From Antitrichia curtipendula (Eukaryota; Streptophyta; Bryopsida; Hypnales; Leucodontaceae), in assembly GCA_951230915.1 (NCBI GenBank), contig OX579641.1, positions 19,074,254 through 19,138,253 on the forward strand: DNA of 64,000 bases, in the 5' to 3' direction. Below the pieces are notes generated by a model. It saw only the letters and a program-made list of their open reading frames with translations, had not been told where the DNA came from and did not search any database. Shown here piece by piece: positions 1 to 12,400 of this stretch. The first letter of the stretch is position 1, and each line of letters opens with the position of its first letter. The translations under genes and the position numbers were made by a program.

Positions 1-3000
1 CGACCAGGACAACAAGCTTTCTCTCCCCAGGTATTGCTCCGTTTCTTGACACTGCGTTGGCTAGAGTTCTTTTTGGCTGTGACTTTTGCGAGTCATGGAG
101 AGCCTCCCCGGCGTAAGCATTCTGTGCGAGGCCCCTTGTGTTGTTTGGATTGAGATGACTGATTCGGCAGGTCGGTGAGGGGTCAAGTTTTCAGATCCCT
201 GGATGTTTAGGTTCGAGAGCGAGAGGGTCTGCGCTTGGTATTTGGAATTGGTGACAAGTGGACTCAGGAGCTGGGAGGAGAACCCCGCAAGCTGCACGGT
301 TTATGTGTCTCTTTAGCTGAGTAGGGCATTGGTTGACGTTGGTAGTGGTTGAGCGGCGAAGTTGTGAGGTGGATTGGGGACCCGTTGAGTTGGCAGGAAG
401 GTATTGACGTTGGTGATGTTGTACTCGCCTGTTTTGTGTGCAGGGCTAGGCAGCGACGATTCATCTGTTTCAGTACGTCTACTTGTGACCCTCGTGAAAT
501 GACTGCTGGGGTTTTCGTGACGATTTAGTATTTCATATAGTTGGTGCACCACGTGTTTGTCTGAGTCATTTTTTGTGTGCCTGCTTCTGCAGGCAAGGAT
601 AGAGGATAGTCGAAGGCGCAGTGCTTTGGAAGGCATAGAGGCTCTGTTTCCCAGAGAGGTAAATTGAATTTTCGGAGTGTTCCGGGTTCTCAGAAAGGCT
701 GCAGTCCTAGTGGATAGAGCGCGTTTTCTCTAGGTCACTATCTTAGGCGTCCGATGTAGGATGTAGGTGTGGCCTGTTCTGGGGACGCGGTTGAGAGAAT
801 GAGTAGGGTCCTTTGGAAGTTTGGATTTGGTAGGAGTGGTTGCTGGCGCTGGATAGAGTCATCGACAGCGTGAAGAGGGGTTGGGAATGTGACGATGTGT
901 GTTGGTTTGATTTGGGTTCATCCAGGTGCTGGACATTGTGAATTCTAATTCTGAGGGCACTGGAGGTTTGAATCTGAATGCCGTTGGCCACAATGAGGCG
1001 TCGTCGTCGCGGCTGGAGGAAGAGGGCAGGTTTGTATCGAGGAAGTCCAAGTCTTACCAGGTAATTTTAGGATCTGGGTGCTGTGCACGAGGGGCACCTT
1101 GTTTCGAGCTTGGTGCGTCCCTGCATGTTTCTTGCAAGAGTAACTCGAAAGTAATGGAGTGAAGAGGTCTTCGATGTCCTGCGTGTGAATAGCGTTTTAG
1201 GTTTGGTGCGAGAATGAGTGGACGCGCAGGGCATTTTGGAAGGGTTTCACGTGGAAAGCGTTGTGTTGTGCGAGTACGTGGCGGACTGCCTGTAGCAATA
1301 GTAATGATTTGGTTGTGTATCTCAGGACTCCAAGGCAAGCTCAGAAGATGAAGAGAAGGGTAAGCTTGGAAACGAAGAATCGGAGGTTGCCAACACAGGT
1401 ATGTAAATTGGAAGGAATGACGGCAATTGAGAGTGTGGTGCGTTTCTTTCCTTGACATTGGCCTGCAACGGGGCCGGGAGTGGTCGATCTTTGGAGAGAA
1501 GCAACAGTGCAGAGTAGGTTTTTTGCGTTCCAGGCGGTTGTTTCTTGCATATCGCGATGGACACAAGTGTCGGCTATTTATGGATGAGCTCCGCGTTTCT
1601 TTTGATATGATGTAGTTGATGGGATGTACTGACATCCGTGTGTGTGTGTCCAGAGATTGGTTTGATCAAACAGGTGGTGCAGAGCCAGGATGACGTTGGT
1701 GCCAAGTCGGAAACGAGTGGCACGGAAGTGGTCAGCAGCTCAAGCACTTGGAAGCGGGACTCCGACGCTGACAACTCGGATGCCCTGGTCCGCCTGATGC
1801 GGGACCAGCTGATCATGGCGCGAGCTTATGCTAACATCGCACAGGGTCAGGGTCACTATGATTTAGTTCGCGACTTGAAGCTGCGAATTAAAGAACACAC
1901 GAACGTCGTCGGCGATGCGAATTTGGATGCTGAGCTGCCGGCAGGGTACTTCTCGGCCCCCTGTCCTTGGTGTCCCTGGCAAGAGCTTGGTTTCTGTCAT
2001 GCTCTTAGAGACAGTGAGAGAGCTAGCTTGGATTACTTGGAGTGGCGTTTAGACGGTGTACAGCCGTTGCGTGTGCAGGAGTGTGAGCGAATGACTGTGC
2101 TTAATTGATCTTACTTGAATGGTGCAGGGCTGAAGACAAAATGAAGATCATGAGTGAGCTTTTGGCAGAGGCTCGTGAGAAGCACTATGATAACAGTATA
2201 ATGGTGAAGAAGCTGAGAGCCATGCTACAATCCACGGAGGATAATGCCCGCATGCTGAAGAAGCAGAGCACGTTTCTGAGCCAGTTGGCTGCGAAAACAG
2301 TACCGAAAGGGCTTCATTGCTTCTCCATGCGTCTTACTGTGGAATACCATATGCTGGCGCCTGAGGAGCAGAAGTTTGAGCACGAGGAAAGGCTGGAGGA
2401 TCCTAACTTATATCATTATGCCCTGTTTTCGGACAATATTCTGGCTGCCGCGGTGGTGGTGAACTCGACCGTGTACAACGCCAAGGTACGTCGCCGTACC
2501 TCCGCCAGGGGCTATGCTCCCTTGACCCCGGTTTGTGTCGTAGGCGCGGCGATCGCTGCCGTGTCAGTCGTCGGTCACGTTTTTCGCATCTGATCTACAA
2601 ATCCTCGTTTCATGTCGCGCCTGACAGTTCAGTTTGGTGGAGATTGCAGGATCCAGAGAAGCACGTTTTTCATGTTGTGACAGACAAGCTAAATTATGGG
2701 GCCATGAAGATGTGGTTTTTGGCCAATCCTCCCGGTGGTGCTGCCATACAAGTGCAAAACGTGGACGAGTTCAAGTGGTTGAATTCGTCGTACTGCCCGG
2801 TGTTGAAGCAGCTGGAGTCGTCTTCGATGAAGGACTATTACTTCAAGGCCGATCAGACGAACCCGCTTTCGGCAGGCACATCGAACCTGAAATACAGGAA
2901 CCCTAAGTACTTGTCTATGCTGAATCATCTGCGTTTCTATCTGCCGGAGGTGTTTCCGAAGCTTGACAAGATTCTGTTTCTGGATGACGACATTGTGGTG

Positions 3001-3624
3001 CAAAAGGATCTGACGGGTCTGTGGGAGGTGGATCTGCACGGGAGCGTGAATGGGGCTGTGGAAACTTGCGGTGCCAGCTTCCATCGGTTTGACAAGTACT
3101 TGAACTTCTCCAACCCTCTGATCACAGCGAACTTCGATCCCAACGCATGTGGATGGGCGTATGGAATGAATGTGTTCGATTTGAAGCAGTGGAAGAGGCA
3201 AGATATCACCGGCATCTACCACAGGTGGCAAAGCCTGGTAAGCACGCCCATTTGGTCGCATTTTGTTTGAGCATTTTGTCCTCTCGTCTGCAGCGCGTGA
3301 GGTCGAACGGTTGGAGCAGTTTGATCATTGTTCTTGGTGGATTTGCAGAACGAGGATAGAACGCTGTGGAAGCTGGGGACACTGCCGCCGGGTCTCATCA
3401 CGTTCTACAACCTGACGCAGGCTCTGGAGAAGTCGTGGCACGTTCTGGGGTTAGGCTACAACCCAGCAATCGAGGAGTCGGAAATCGAGTCTGCTGCTGT
3501 GATTCACTGGAATGGTAACATGAAGCCTTGGTTGGAGATCGGAATGGCGAAGTTCAAGCCATACTGGTCGAAGTTTGTGAAATATAACCACCCTTACTTG
3601 CAGCAGTGCAACATCAACGAATAG
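1..3624 (+). CDS. Galacturonosyltransferase (GAUT, GT8 family), left copy, 5' end cut by window edge
   Basis: This is a probable Golgi type II membrane enzyme that adds galacturonic acid to pectic homogalacturonan (family knowledge). Exons read from splice sites and frame are 1-30 (end of exon 1), 444-472, 593-658, 926-1060, 1326-1398, 1654-1945, 2128-2485, 2650-3237 and 3349-3624 (stop TAG). All introns are GT-AG and all phases join. Exon 7 ends in a stretch typical of GAUT1-7 (KQSTFLSQLAAKT). Exon 8 carries the donor and metal motif LFLDDDIVVQ, and exon 9 carries HWNGNMKPW, the HxxGxxKPW signature. The N-terminal stem is short and acidic. The start codon and membrane anchor lie left of the window. 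If the palindrome continues, they equal those at 15,503-15,656. The gene is convergent with its identical twin at 11,909-15,656. It could belong to the GAUT1 or the GAUT4 side of the family; I cannot separate these by eye. Confidence 0.9.
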
Positions 3625-4902
3625 ACGCGCTGTTCGGATTGAGGTTTTAATGACTGTTCGTGCAGTTGAGGAGGTGCTCTATGGCTCGAAGGGCTACCCC
3701 TGCAGTCTCATCATCAGTGCGTGCCTCGACTACAGGGTCTGGCAACCCCGCTTGCACTTTGTTGCAGTCCAGTCCTCTTATGAATAATTGCTGATCCCTC
3801 TTTGAAAACGGGCCCTCACTGTATCGTACCACCAATTGAGTAGGAAGACATCAGCAATTGTAGTTTTAAGGCCTCGATAGATGAGATATGTGTCTGGGTC
3901 TCTGGCGGGGGTCGAGCTGTTCGTTGCGGGAGGTCGATCCTTCCCTAAGTCAATTTTTTTGCCCAACAGCACGAGAAAAGCCCGTGTCCATAGAGTGATC
4001 CCACGTGTACTGTATATAGCCAATACTAGGATTGAGTTTTACCCATTCATATGTAACCGTTACAGTGCCTCTGGATTCTGATTGTTCATTGCTGCATGGC
4101 AAAGAGGATCATTCATAAAAGAAAGCTATTTGCTTTATTCCCAAACGAATTTTTCTGTGTTTGCGGGCTCTGGTTACGACTCTTAACCCGTTGCACGTGC
4201 CTAAACGGATACCGGACTTCCTGTTGTGGCGTCGTTTCTGGATGCATGATTGGTCTTGAGAGTAGGTTGTGAGGTGCGTTATCCATGCTGATACCAGAAT
4301 GTGTAATGTGCAGGAAGTGCGTTGCCAATGTGTATCATGTGATGTCAGTTGAAATGCTTTGGCATTAGCATGAGTGGAGTCTGTTTGAATTTTCTGACAG
4401 TGTTACCTTTGAACTCCATTTGGCAAGTGGAGTCGTTGTGGGCAATGCATGCCTGGCCGAAGGACTATGTTCTTGTGCAGGCCCTGGGCATACCTGGTCG
4501 ATGAATGTTGTGTGGAGGTTTTCTTGGGAATTCCGTAGTTTTAATATCACGGAATTTTCTGATATGAAAGCGGAGGGTCGCGTTCGGTTAGTATTCAGTA
4601 GAGGCCTTTGATAAGCAGTTTAGGAATGCACGTTTGGTCTTGCAGGGTCCGAAATGCACATTACCGTACTTATGCAAGTGGGACCTTCGTATAATTAGAG
4701 ACGGTGTTGAGCGGAGAAGGCTTGAAGATCTTTATCCACTTTTTTCCTAAATTTTGAGGATGGTGTTTTCCATTGAACGCCTTACCACTGGTGCGAAGTT
4801 TGGATGACGAATGAATTCAAGCTTGTCCCTTCCTTAGAATGACTTTTTTTTGTTTCATCCATCTAAATGTTTTGAGATTCTTGTGTTGGTTTGTTTAACT
4901 TG
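3625..4902. other. 3' flank of left GAUT copy
   Basis: Non-coding sequence between the GAUT stop codon and the MITE. It falls from about half GC near the gene to AT-rich further on. It probably contains the 3' UTR, but I see no clear polyadenylation signal that I would defend. The short open frames here have no recognisable homology. Confidence 0.5.
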
Positions 4903-5329
4903 TATGGTAGAACCACCCATTCCCAACCGGGGATCCATACCCACCCTATAGGGTGCAACTATTTCCAACCAAGGTTGGAATAGATTTTCAACCAAAGCTT
5001 GGAATGTGATTTTTTCTCCTTTTCAAGGTTGGGATTAATAAGGTTTTAACACATGTCCTGATGTAGTGGGCAAGAAAGTAAGAAGTAGTGAGCAGGAAAA
5101 TAGTTTTGGATTGATTGGAATTGGAAGAGTCTATATATTGGATATGGGTTGAGGCCAACTTTTGGCTTCCAAAATTCATAGTAATTTGAATTCAAGGAAA
5201 AATTCACAAAAAATTAGCAACGCCTATCACTTCTATCTTTCTATAGGGCAATAAATTTACATTGCCTTGTAGTGCTCCTGAACATGTGCGGAATCGCTTA
5301 AGTGGTTGACTATGGGTGGTTCTACCATA
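4903..5329. mobile_element. MITE-like element, 18-bp perfect terminal inverted repeats (left copy)
   Basis: The ends are TATGGTAGAACCACCCAT and its exact reverse complement at 5,312-5,329. The outermost TA can be read as a TA target duplication, which would fit Tc1/mariner-type MITEs. The interior (about 390 bp) has repeated TTGGAA/TTCCAA motifs and no credible ORF. It lies about 1.3 kb past the GAUT stop and is copied in the other palindrome arm. Confidence 0.75.
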
Positions 5330-6035
5330 GAGGTTTTCTAGAAGTCTACCTTGGATTGTGCTTTGTTCTTTTTACTTTTACATCATAAAAATGAGTGTAT
5401 TCCATATTTCATTTGAGAAATTTATTTTCTTCATCATAGATGTTGCCTTTGTGGAAATCCAAATCATGATTGAAATCATGCAATTGAGGTGTGTACTAAG
5501 AGATATTGAAGTTGTGCTTTGAAACCAAAGATGATGTTTGATTTTGTTGTCTTTTGACTTCCATCTCAAATTAGTGGCAAATCTTTGTCAAACCAAGAAT
5601 TTGACAGGTGGAATTTTCAAACATCATATTATCTTATAATTGCAATAAGACGGGGACAAACATTTATTGATGAAAGTGAATGTTATGACTAACATTGATC
5701 CATTATCAAAATTTAGGCATATCAATTGGTTTAGGATTCAATAAATTCATCAGAAATTAGGACCAATAAGTTCATAGGATCTTAAACATCAAAATTTTAC
5801 TATTCTGCACAAACACATTGTGTTAATATCACATTATGCTACTATGAGATGTAGCGTAAGAGATAGCATGCAACAATGACTATTAATACCCAATAGCTCT
5901 TGATTAATGGTGGTTAATGTGGCTATGGGGAAAACGCCATGTGACTTGTGATGCATGTCTTAATCATGGAAAAATCATGCAAGCAATGATATAAATGCAA
6001 AATACATGCAATCACTATAAGCACTTAAAACTATT
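5330..6035. other. AT-rich inner end of the left arm
   Basis: No gene or internal repeat was recognised. The symmetry with the right arm ends at the last base, directly after a stretch shared as TTAAAACTATT. Confidence 0.5.
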
Positions 6036-6659
6036 TGCTTCTATAGCATGGAGAAGAATATAAAAGTGCATGCACCCCATGTTCATCATGTTCGTGGAGT
6101 TCATTTAGAGTATCCATTAGAAACCACGTGCGAACCAAGCTTTGGACCCCCCATATACCGTTTGAATTTTAAATTAAAGAAAGAAAAGAGAAAAATGAAT
6201 TGACTTTCCTATTTTGAAAGTTTGTTTTTTGAATTATTTTTATTTTTATTTGTTAATAATAATTAGTTACAGATTTTTGAATAAAAAATATACAATATTG
6301 AACTGAGAAATAACTTTCACATTCCTATATTATATAAGAAAAATTTGTCTAAAAGTTGAACAAAAATTCCTTAAAATAATTCTCTATTGAAAGCTCATTT
6401 TGAGTTGAACATTGATTCAGTGGTCATCTAAATGTGTTTTCTATAATTATTTATGATGAAAAACATGCCATTTTAGTTCATTTTCAACCTCTTCTAGAAA
6501 TCATTTCATATTTTATTTGAGTTGAAAATTTTGGCAATAGAAACCTATAGTCATTTTAAAATAATATTCAAAATTTTAGGTTGAAATTATAGTTTATTAG
6601 AAACCACTTGTTCGCATGTGGTTTGTTGTAGTAGAACTAAGTGCACCCTCCGAGTCATC

Positions 6660-6845
6660 ATGTATAATTAGTGGTCTTAGCAATGATTGCTTTAGCACAT
6701 GCTTTGTTTATGTGAAAGACCCTTTCACAGTAGCAAAATTAATGGCCTTTTCTAAAGGACCAACAATAACCTATAAGAATTCCTAGAAAAATGAGGATAC
6801 TTGTCTATATTGTGTTTCATTTGGTAGAAACTCACTAGCCTATTA
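6660..6845. repeat. Diverged inverted repeat inside the spacer, left half
   Basis: Matches the reverse complement of about 8,690-8,875 at roughly 80 percent by eye. Shared blocks include GTGGTCTTAGCAAT, GTGAAAGACCC, AATGGCC, CAACAATAACCTA and GAGGATACTTGTCTATATTG. Paired positions sum to about 15,543, so the axis is only about 5 bp from that of the perfect palindrome. Confidence 0.8.
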
Positions 6846-7209
6846 TAATGTTTTGCAATAGGGGTTGGATGGGGTTTAGTGTTTCATTATCTTTTGATGA
6901 CCATTTTTTTTCTACCATTGACTAGTACTTATTCTGGACTTTCCTAAATCCAGAAGTAGTCTTATGTGGCATACATTTCTATATGGAGTGCTTTGAATCC
7001 ATATTGGAACACCAAAAGTTCATTGATCTTTATTTTAAAAAGTTGGTTTTTTATTAATTACATGGTTGCCTTTGCATTGAAGTTGAGAGGGTATATTCAA
7101 ATTTATATCTATAACTATGTAGTGAATTATCTACATTATTCTTTGCAATGCAAAGGTCATGTTGAATACAACATTGCATAGAAAAAAATGGTCCATTCAA
7201 TCATGAGCA

Positions 7210-7223
7210 CCCCCCCCCCCCCC
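7210..7223. repeat. Homopolymer of 14 C
   Basis: Uninterrupted C run in an AT-rich setting. Its exact length is prone to sequencing error. Confidence 0.9.
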
Positions 7224-8689
7224 AAAGACTTAAACAATCCGTGGACCATCTAGTGGAACAAACATTGCTTAGAATCATTTTGGCAATGTGCTTGGTACTA
7301 GCACATAAGACATATTTTAGCCCAATTGAAATCCGTGAGTTGGTAGAATCAATTTGCCCATCAATGTGTAGCAGTGGCATGGTACACAATTGTACAAGTG
7401 ATCTTTTCAAATCTTGTTGTTATGACCCTCCAAAAACAACACTTCCGACTTGAGCACCTTAAGCATTCTTGGAATAATATGGTCCGCATCATTTTTCTGC
7501 TCCCTGTATTGTAGCATATTGCAAAATGTTTCTATGATGTACAATAGAAAGACTCTCAAAAGTCATTGGCATCACTTTCTTATACAATTCTATACATTTT
7601 TCGCATATCTTATCATTTCAACACTTCCAAATCCTTGAAACTGAAGGCAAAGCAATTCATTTTTCCCTTGCGGAACTTTTGCTCTTCCTTCACTTCTATT
7701 TCATCTTCAAGGCCTATTGTACTAGTGTTTGCCAAGTTTCCTTGATCACCACCTCCTTATCTTCTTTTGAAGTAGTTTTTTCAACCTTTAGTTGCTATTG
7801 CACATGATTTGGGAGCAAATTCATCTTCCTCCATTCTAGTGAGCCATAGCATAGTACTCTTCAACTTAGTCCAAAAAGCATAGTTCTTCTATTTAACATA
7901 ATATGCGCTTCGTAAAGAATAACCAATCTATGTATTCTTCCAATTCAGTCTTAGCTTTGGCCAATTGCTCCCAACTAGGCCAACCTTTTTTGTGGAATCA
8001 TGAAAAATAGTGAATCCTTCCATAAATTCCATAGGTGAGTTTTGAAGACCTTTTTGCCCCCAACCACCAAGTCTAGGTTACCAAAACTTGATGGTCTCAT
8101 AGTTTATGAAATCCCAAATGATCTAATAGATTTGAAGCTAATTGCTTTAGTTTGGCCACCACAAATCTTTTGAAAAAATCCATGTTTTTTATGATGCATT
8201 TTTTGTGACGTCTACCTATTTTCATGTCAACAATGACTTTAGACATAACATCAAGACCTTAGTTGTAATATCAAATATAATATAAAAACAAGTGGAAAAA
8301 AATGGTCATCATGAGATCTAGGCAAAACATTGGGAGATCTATACAAACATCTAGAGATCTTTTGATGTCAACATCGTAATATCTTCAAATTTTTTTGTCC
8401 ATAATTCATTGAATAGTCCAAAAGTAGTAAAATGTGATATTTGTATTAAAATCCTTTCAATAAAGAGAACATTCTTGTTAATGTATTGGAGACTCATCAT
8501 GTGTTGTGTAAATTGAGCTATCTAGATATTATACTATTTTATTTGATATTGATCATGAATAGTAGCTATGGATGTTTAAAAGGGACAAAACAATGAATTA
8601 CCCCCCTCCAAAATATTAAATATTGAATGCTACTAAAAATAGCAAATGGGCATTAAATCAATAGTAAATATTAGATCAATACAATTGCA

Positions 8690-8875
8690 AGAAATGCTAG
8701 TAGGCTAGTGGATTTCATCCAAATGTGTCACAATATAGACAAGTATCCTCACTTTTGTAGGATTTCTTCTAGGTTATTGTTGATCCTTTGGAAAAGGCCA
8801 TTGATGTTGCTAGTGTAAAAGGGTCTTTCACACCAAAGAAGTAGGTATTAAAGGAGTGATTGCTAAGACCACTTA
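8690..8875. repeat. Diverged inverted repeat inside the spacer, right half
   Basis: Reverse-complement partner of 6,660-6,845, with scattered substitutions and few indels. Confidence 0.8.
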
Positions 8876-9497
8876 TTAAACTTGGTGTACATGAATATCA
8901 TGGGCTTTTATTTCCTTTTCTTCACTATGGATGTTACTACTCCTTCTATCCCACTAAAAACCTTTACCATGAGGAATTCACTATATTCTTAGTCTTTATA
9001 CCAATGATACATACATTCAAGAACTAGTAACCCATCCCCTAGATCTTTGCAAAATCTCCAACTTAGGTGCCGTTGGTCAACATCTAAAATCCATATGTGC
9101 AAAGTATCATATTTGTGCATCATTTGTAAATGTTGCCACCTCATCATTTGTGATGATTTAAAGGTTGGTGGCAACATGAAATTGTAGAATTATATGCTCG
9201 CAACTTAAATACCGCAACTAGAAAATTTGGGCCCTACATGAACAAATCTTCATAGCGCCAAACTAGTCAATGAATCCATCATCAAACCAAATTTTTGAGG
9301 ATGCAGCAAGAAAAAGCTCCCCCATCAGGGCAAGCTAATGTTTGATAGGAGAGGTATCCTCCTTGTCTGATTGCCAATAACTCGTACAAGGTCATTCAAT
9401 AAAATCAACCCTCACTCAACAATCATAATCAGTAAGCAAAGGTTCTTAATGAGATAGAAATTATGCATGACATGGACGCTTTTACTAGGACATCGAG

Positions 9498-12400
9498 AAT
9501 AGTTTTAAGTGCTTATAGTGATTGCATGTATTTTGCATTTATATCATTGCTTGCATGATTTTTCCATGATTAAGACATGCATCACAAGTCACATGGCGTT
9601 TTCCCCATAGCCACATTAACCACCATTAATCAAGAGCTATTGGGTATTAATAGTCATTGTTGCATGCTATCTCTTACGCTACATCTCATAGTAGCATAAT
9701 GTGATATTAACACAATGTGTTTGTGCAGAATAGTAAAATTTTGATGTTTAAGATCCTATGAACTTATTGGTCCTAATTTCTGATGAATTTATTGAATCCT
9801 AAACCAATTGATATGCCTAAATTTTGATAATGGATCAATGTTAGTCATAACATTCACTTTCATCAATAAATGTTTGTCCCCGTCTTATTGCAATTATAAG
9901 ATAATATGATGTTTGAAAATTCCACCTGTCAAATTCTTGGTTTGACAAAGATTTGCCACTAATTTGAGATGGAAGTCAAAAGACAACAAAATCAAACATC
10001 ATCTTTGGTTTCAAAGCACAACTTCAATATCTCTTAGTACACACCTCAATTGCATGATTTCAATCATGATTTGGATTTCCACAAAGGCAACATCTATGAT
10101 GAAGAAAATAAATTTCTCAAATGAAATATGGAATACACTCATTTTTATGATGTAAAAGTAAAAAGAACAAAGCACAATCCAAGGTAGACTTCTAGAAAAC
10201 CTCTATGGTAGAACCACCCATAGTCAACCACTTAAGCGATTCCGCACATGTTCAGGAGCACTACAAGGCAATGTAAATTTATTGCCCTATAGAAAGATAG
10301 AAGTGATAGGCGTTGCTAATTTTTTGTGAATTTTTCCTTGAATTCAAATTACTATGAATTTTGGAAGCCAAAAGTTGGCCTCAACCCATATCCAATATAT
10401 AGACTCTTCCAATTCCAATCAATCCAAAACTATTTTCCTGCTCACTACTTCTTACTTTCTTGCCCACTACATCAGGACATGTGTTAAAACCTTATTAATC
10501 CCAACCTTGAAAAGGAGAAAAAATCACATTCCAAGCTTTGGTTGAAAATCTATTCCAACCTTGGTTGGAAATAGTTGCACCCTATAGGGTGGGTATGGAT
10601 CCCCGGTTGGGAATGGGTGGTTCTACCATACAAGTTAAACAAACCAACACAAGAATCTCAAAACATTTAGATGGATGAAACAAAAAAAAGTCATTCTAAG
10701 GAAGGGACAAGCTTGAATTCATTCGTCATCCAAACTTCGCACCAGTGGTAAGGCGTTCAATGGAAAACACCATCCTCAAAATTTAGGAAAAAAGTGGATA
10801 AAGATCTTCAAGCCTTCTCCGCTCAACACCGTCTCTAATTATACGAAGGTCCCACTTGCATAAGTACGGTAATGTGCATTTCGGACCCTGCAAGACCAAA
10901 CGTGCATTCCTAAACTGCTTATCAAAGGCCTCTACTGAATACTAACCGAACGCGACCCTCCGCTTTCATATCAGAAAATTCCGTGATATTAAAACTACGG
11001 AATTCCCAAGAAAACCTCCACACAACATTCATCGACCAGGTATGCCCAGGGCCTGCACAAGAACATAGTCCTTCGGCCAGGCATGCATTGCCCACAACGA
11101 CTCCACTTGCCAAATGGAGTTCAAAGGTAACACTGTCAGAAAATTCAAACAGACTCCACTCATGCTAATGCCAAAGCATTTCAACTGACATCACATGATA
11201 CACATTGGCAACGCACTTCCTGCACATTACACATTCTGGTATCAGCATGGATAACGCACCTCACAACCTACTCTCAAGACCAATCATGCATCCAGAAACG
11301 ACGCCACAACAGGAAGTCCGGTATCCGTTTAGGCACGTGCAACGGGTTAAGAGTCGTAACCAGAGCCCGCAAACACAGAAAAATTCGTTTGGGAATAAAG
11401 CAAATAGCTTTCTTTTATGAATGATCCTCTTTGCCATGCAGCAATGAACAATCAGAATCCAGAGGCACTGTAACGGTTACATATGAATGGGTAAAACTCA
11501 ATCCTAGTATTGGCTATATACAGTACACGTGGGATCACTCTATGGACACGGGCTTTTCTCGTGCTGTTGGGCAAAAAAATTGACTTAGGGAAGGATCGAC
11601 CTCCCGCAACGAACAGCTCGACCCCCGCCAGAGACCCAGACACATATCTCATCTATCGAGGCCTTAAAACTACAATTGCTGATGTCTTCCTACTCAATTG
11701 GTGGTACGATACAGTGAGGGCCCGTTTTCAAAGAGGGATCAGCAATTATTCATAAGAGGACTGGACTGCAACAAAGTGCAAGCGGGGTTGCCAGACCCTG
11801 TAGTCGAGGCACGCACTGATGATGAGACTGCAGGGGTAGCCCTTCGAGCCATAGAGCACCTCCTCAACTGCACGAACAGTCATTAAAACCTCAATCCGAA
11901 CAGCGCGTCTATTCGTTGATGTTGCACTGCTGCAAGTAAGGGTGGTTATATTTCACAAACTTCGACCAGTATGGCTTGAACTTCGCCATTCCGATCTCCA
12001 ACCAAGGCTTCATGTTACCATTCCAGTGAATCACAGCAGCAGACTCGATTTCCGACTCCTCGATTGCTGGGTTGTAGCCTAACCCCAGAACGTGCCACGA
12101 CTTCTCCAGAGCCTGCGTCAGGTTGTAGAACGTGATGAGACCCGGCGGCAGTGTCCCCAGCTTCCACAGCGTTCTATCCTCGTTCTGCAAATCCACCAAG
12201 AACAATGATCAAACTGCTCCAACCGTTCGACCTCACGCGCTGCAGACGAGAGGACAAAATGCTCAAACAAAATGCGACCAAATGGGCGTGCTTACCAGGC
12301 TTTGCCACCTGTGGTAGATGCCGGTGATATCTTGCCTCTTCCACTGCTTCAAATCGAACACATTCATTCCATACGCCCATCCACATGCGTTGGGATCGAA

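Larger units (their letters stand above)
1..6035. repeat. Left arm of a 6-kb perfect palindrome
   Basis: Every stretch compared is the exact reverse complement of 9,498-15,532, with constant pairing x to 15,533-x and therefore no indel along the arm. Symmetry stops between 6,035 and 6,036 (6,036 t faces 9,497 g). The outer end is not seen because the arm reaches the first base of the window. The arm holds most of a GAUT gene, its 3' region and a MITE. It is either a very recent inverted duplication, a gene-converted palindrome or an assembly artefact. Confidence 0.95.
6036..9497. other. Palindrome spacer, AT-rich, gene-free
   Basis: Unique sequence between the two 6-kb arms. The only open frames are short (70 codons or fewer) and look random. 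It contains a diverged inverted repeat of about 190 bp (6,660-6,845 against 8,690-8,875) and a run of 14 C. I see no transposase or other protein domain. Confidence 0.7.

Noticed and set aside
700..760. tRNA-like A box (CTAGTGGATAGAGC) in the left arm
   Set aside because: No B box or foldable cloverleaf follows. It lies in a GAUT intron.
7210..7223. Poly-C run as a functional element
   Set aside because: A single homopolymer in otherwise ordinary DNA. Its length is uncertain and it has no partner signal.
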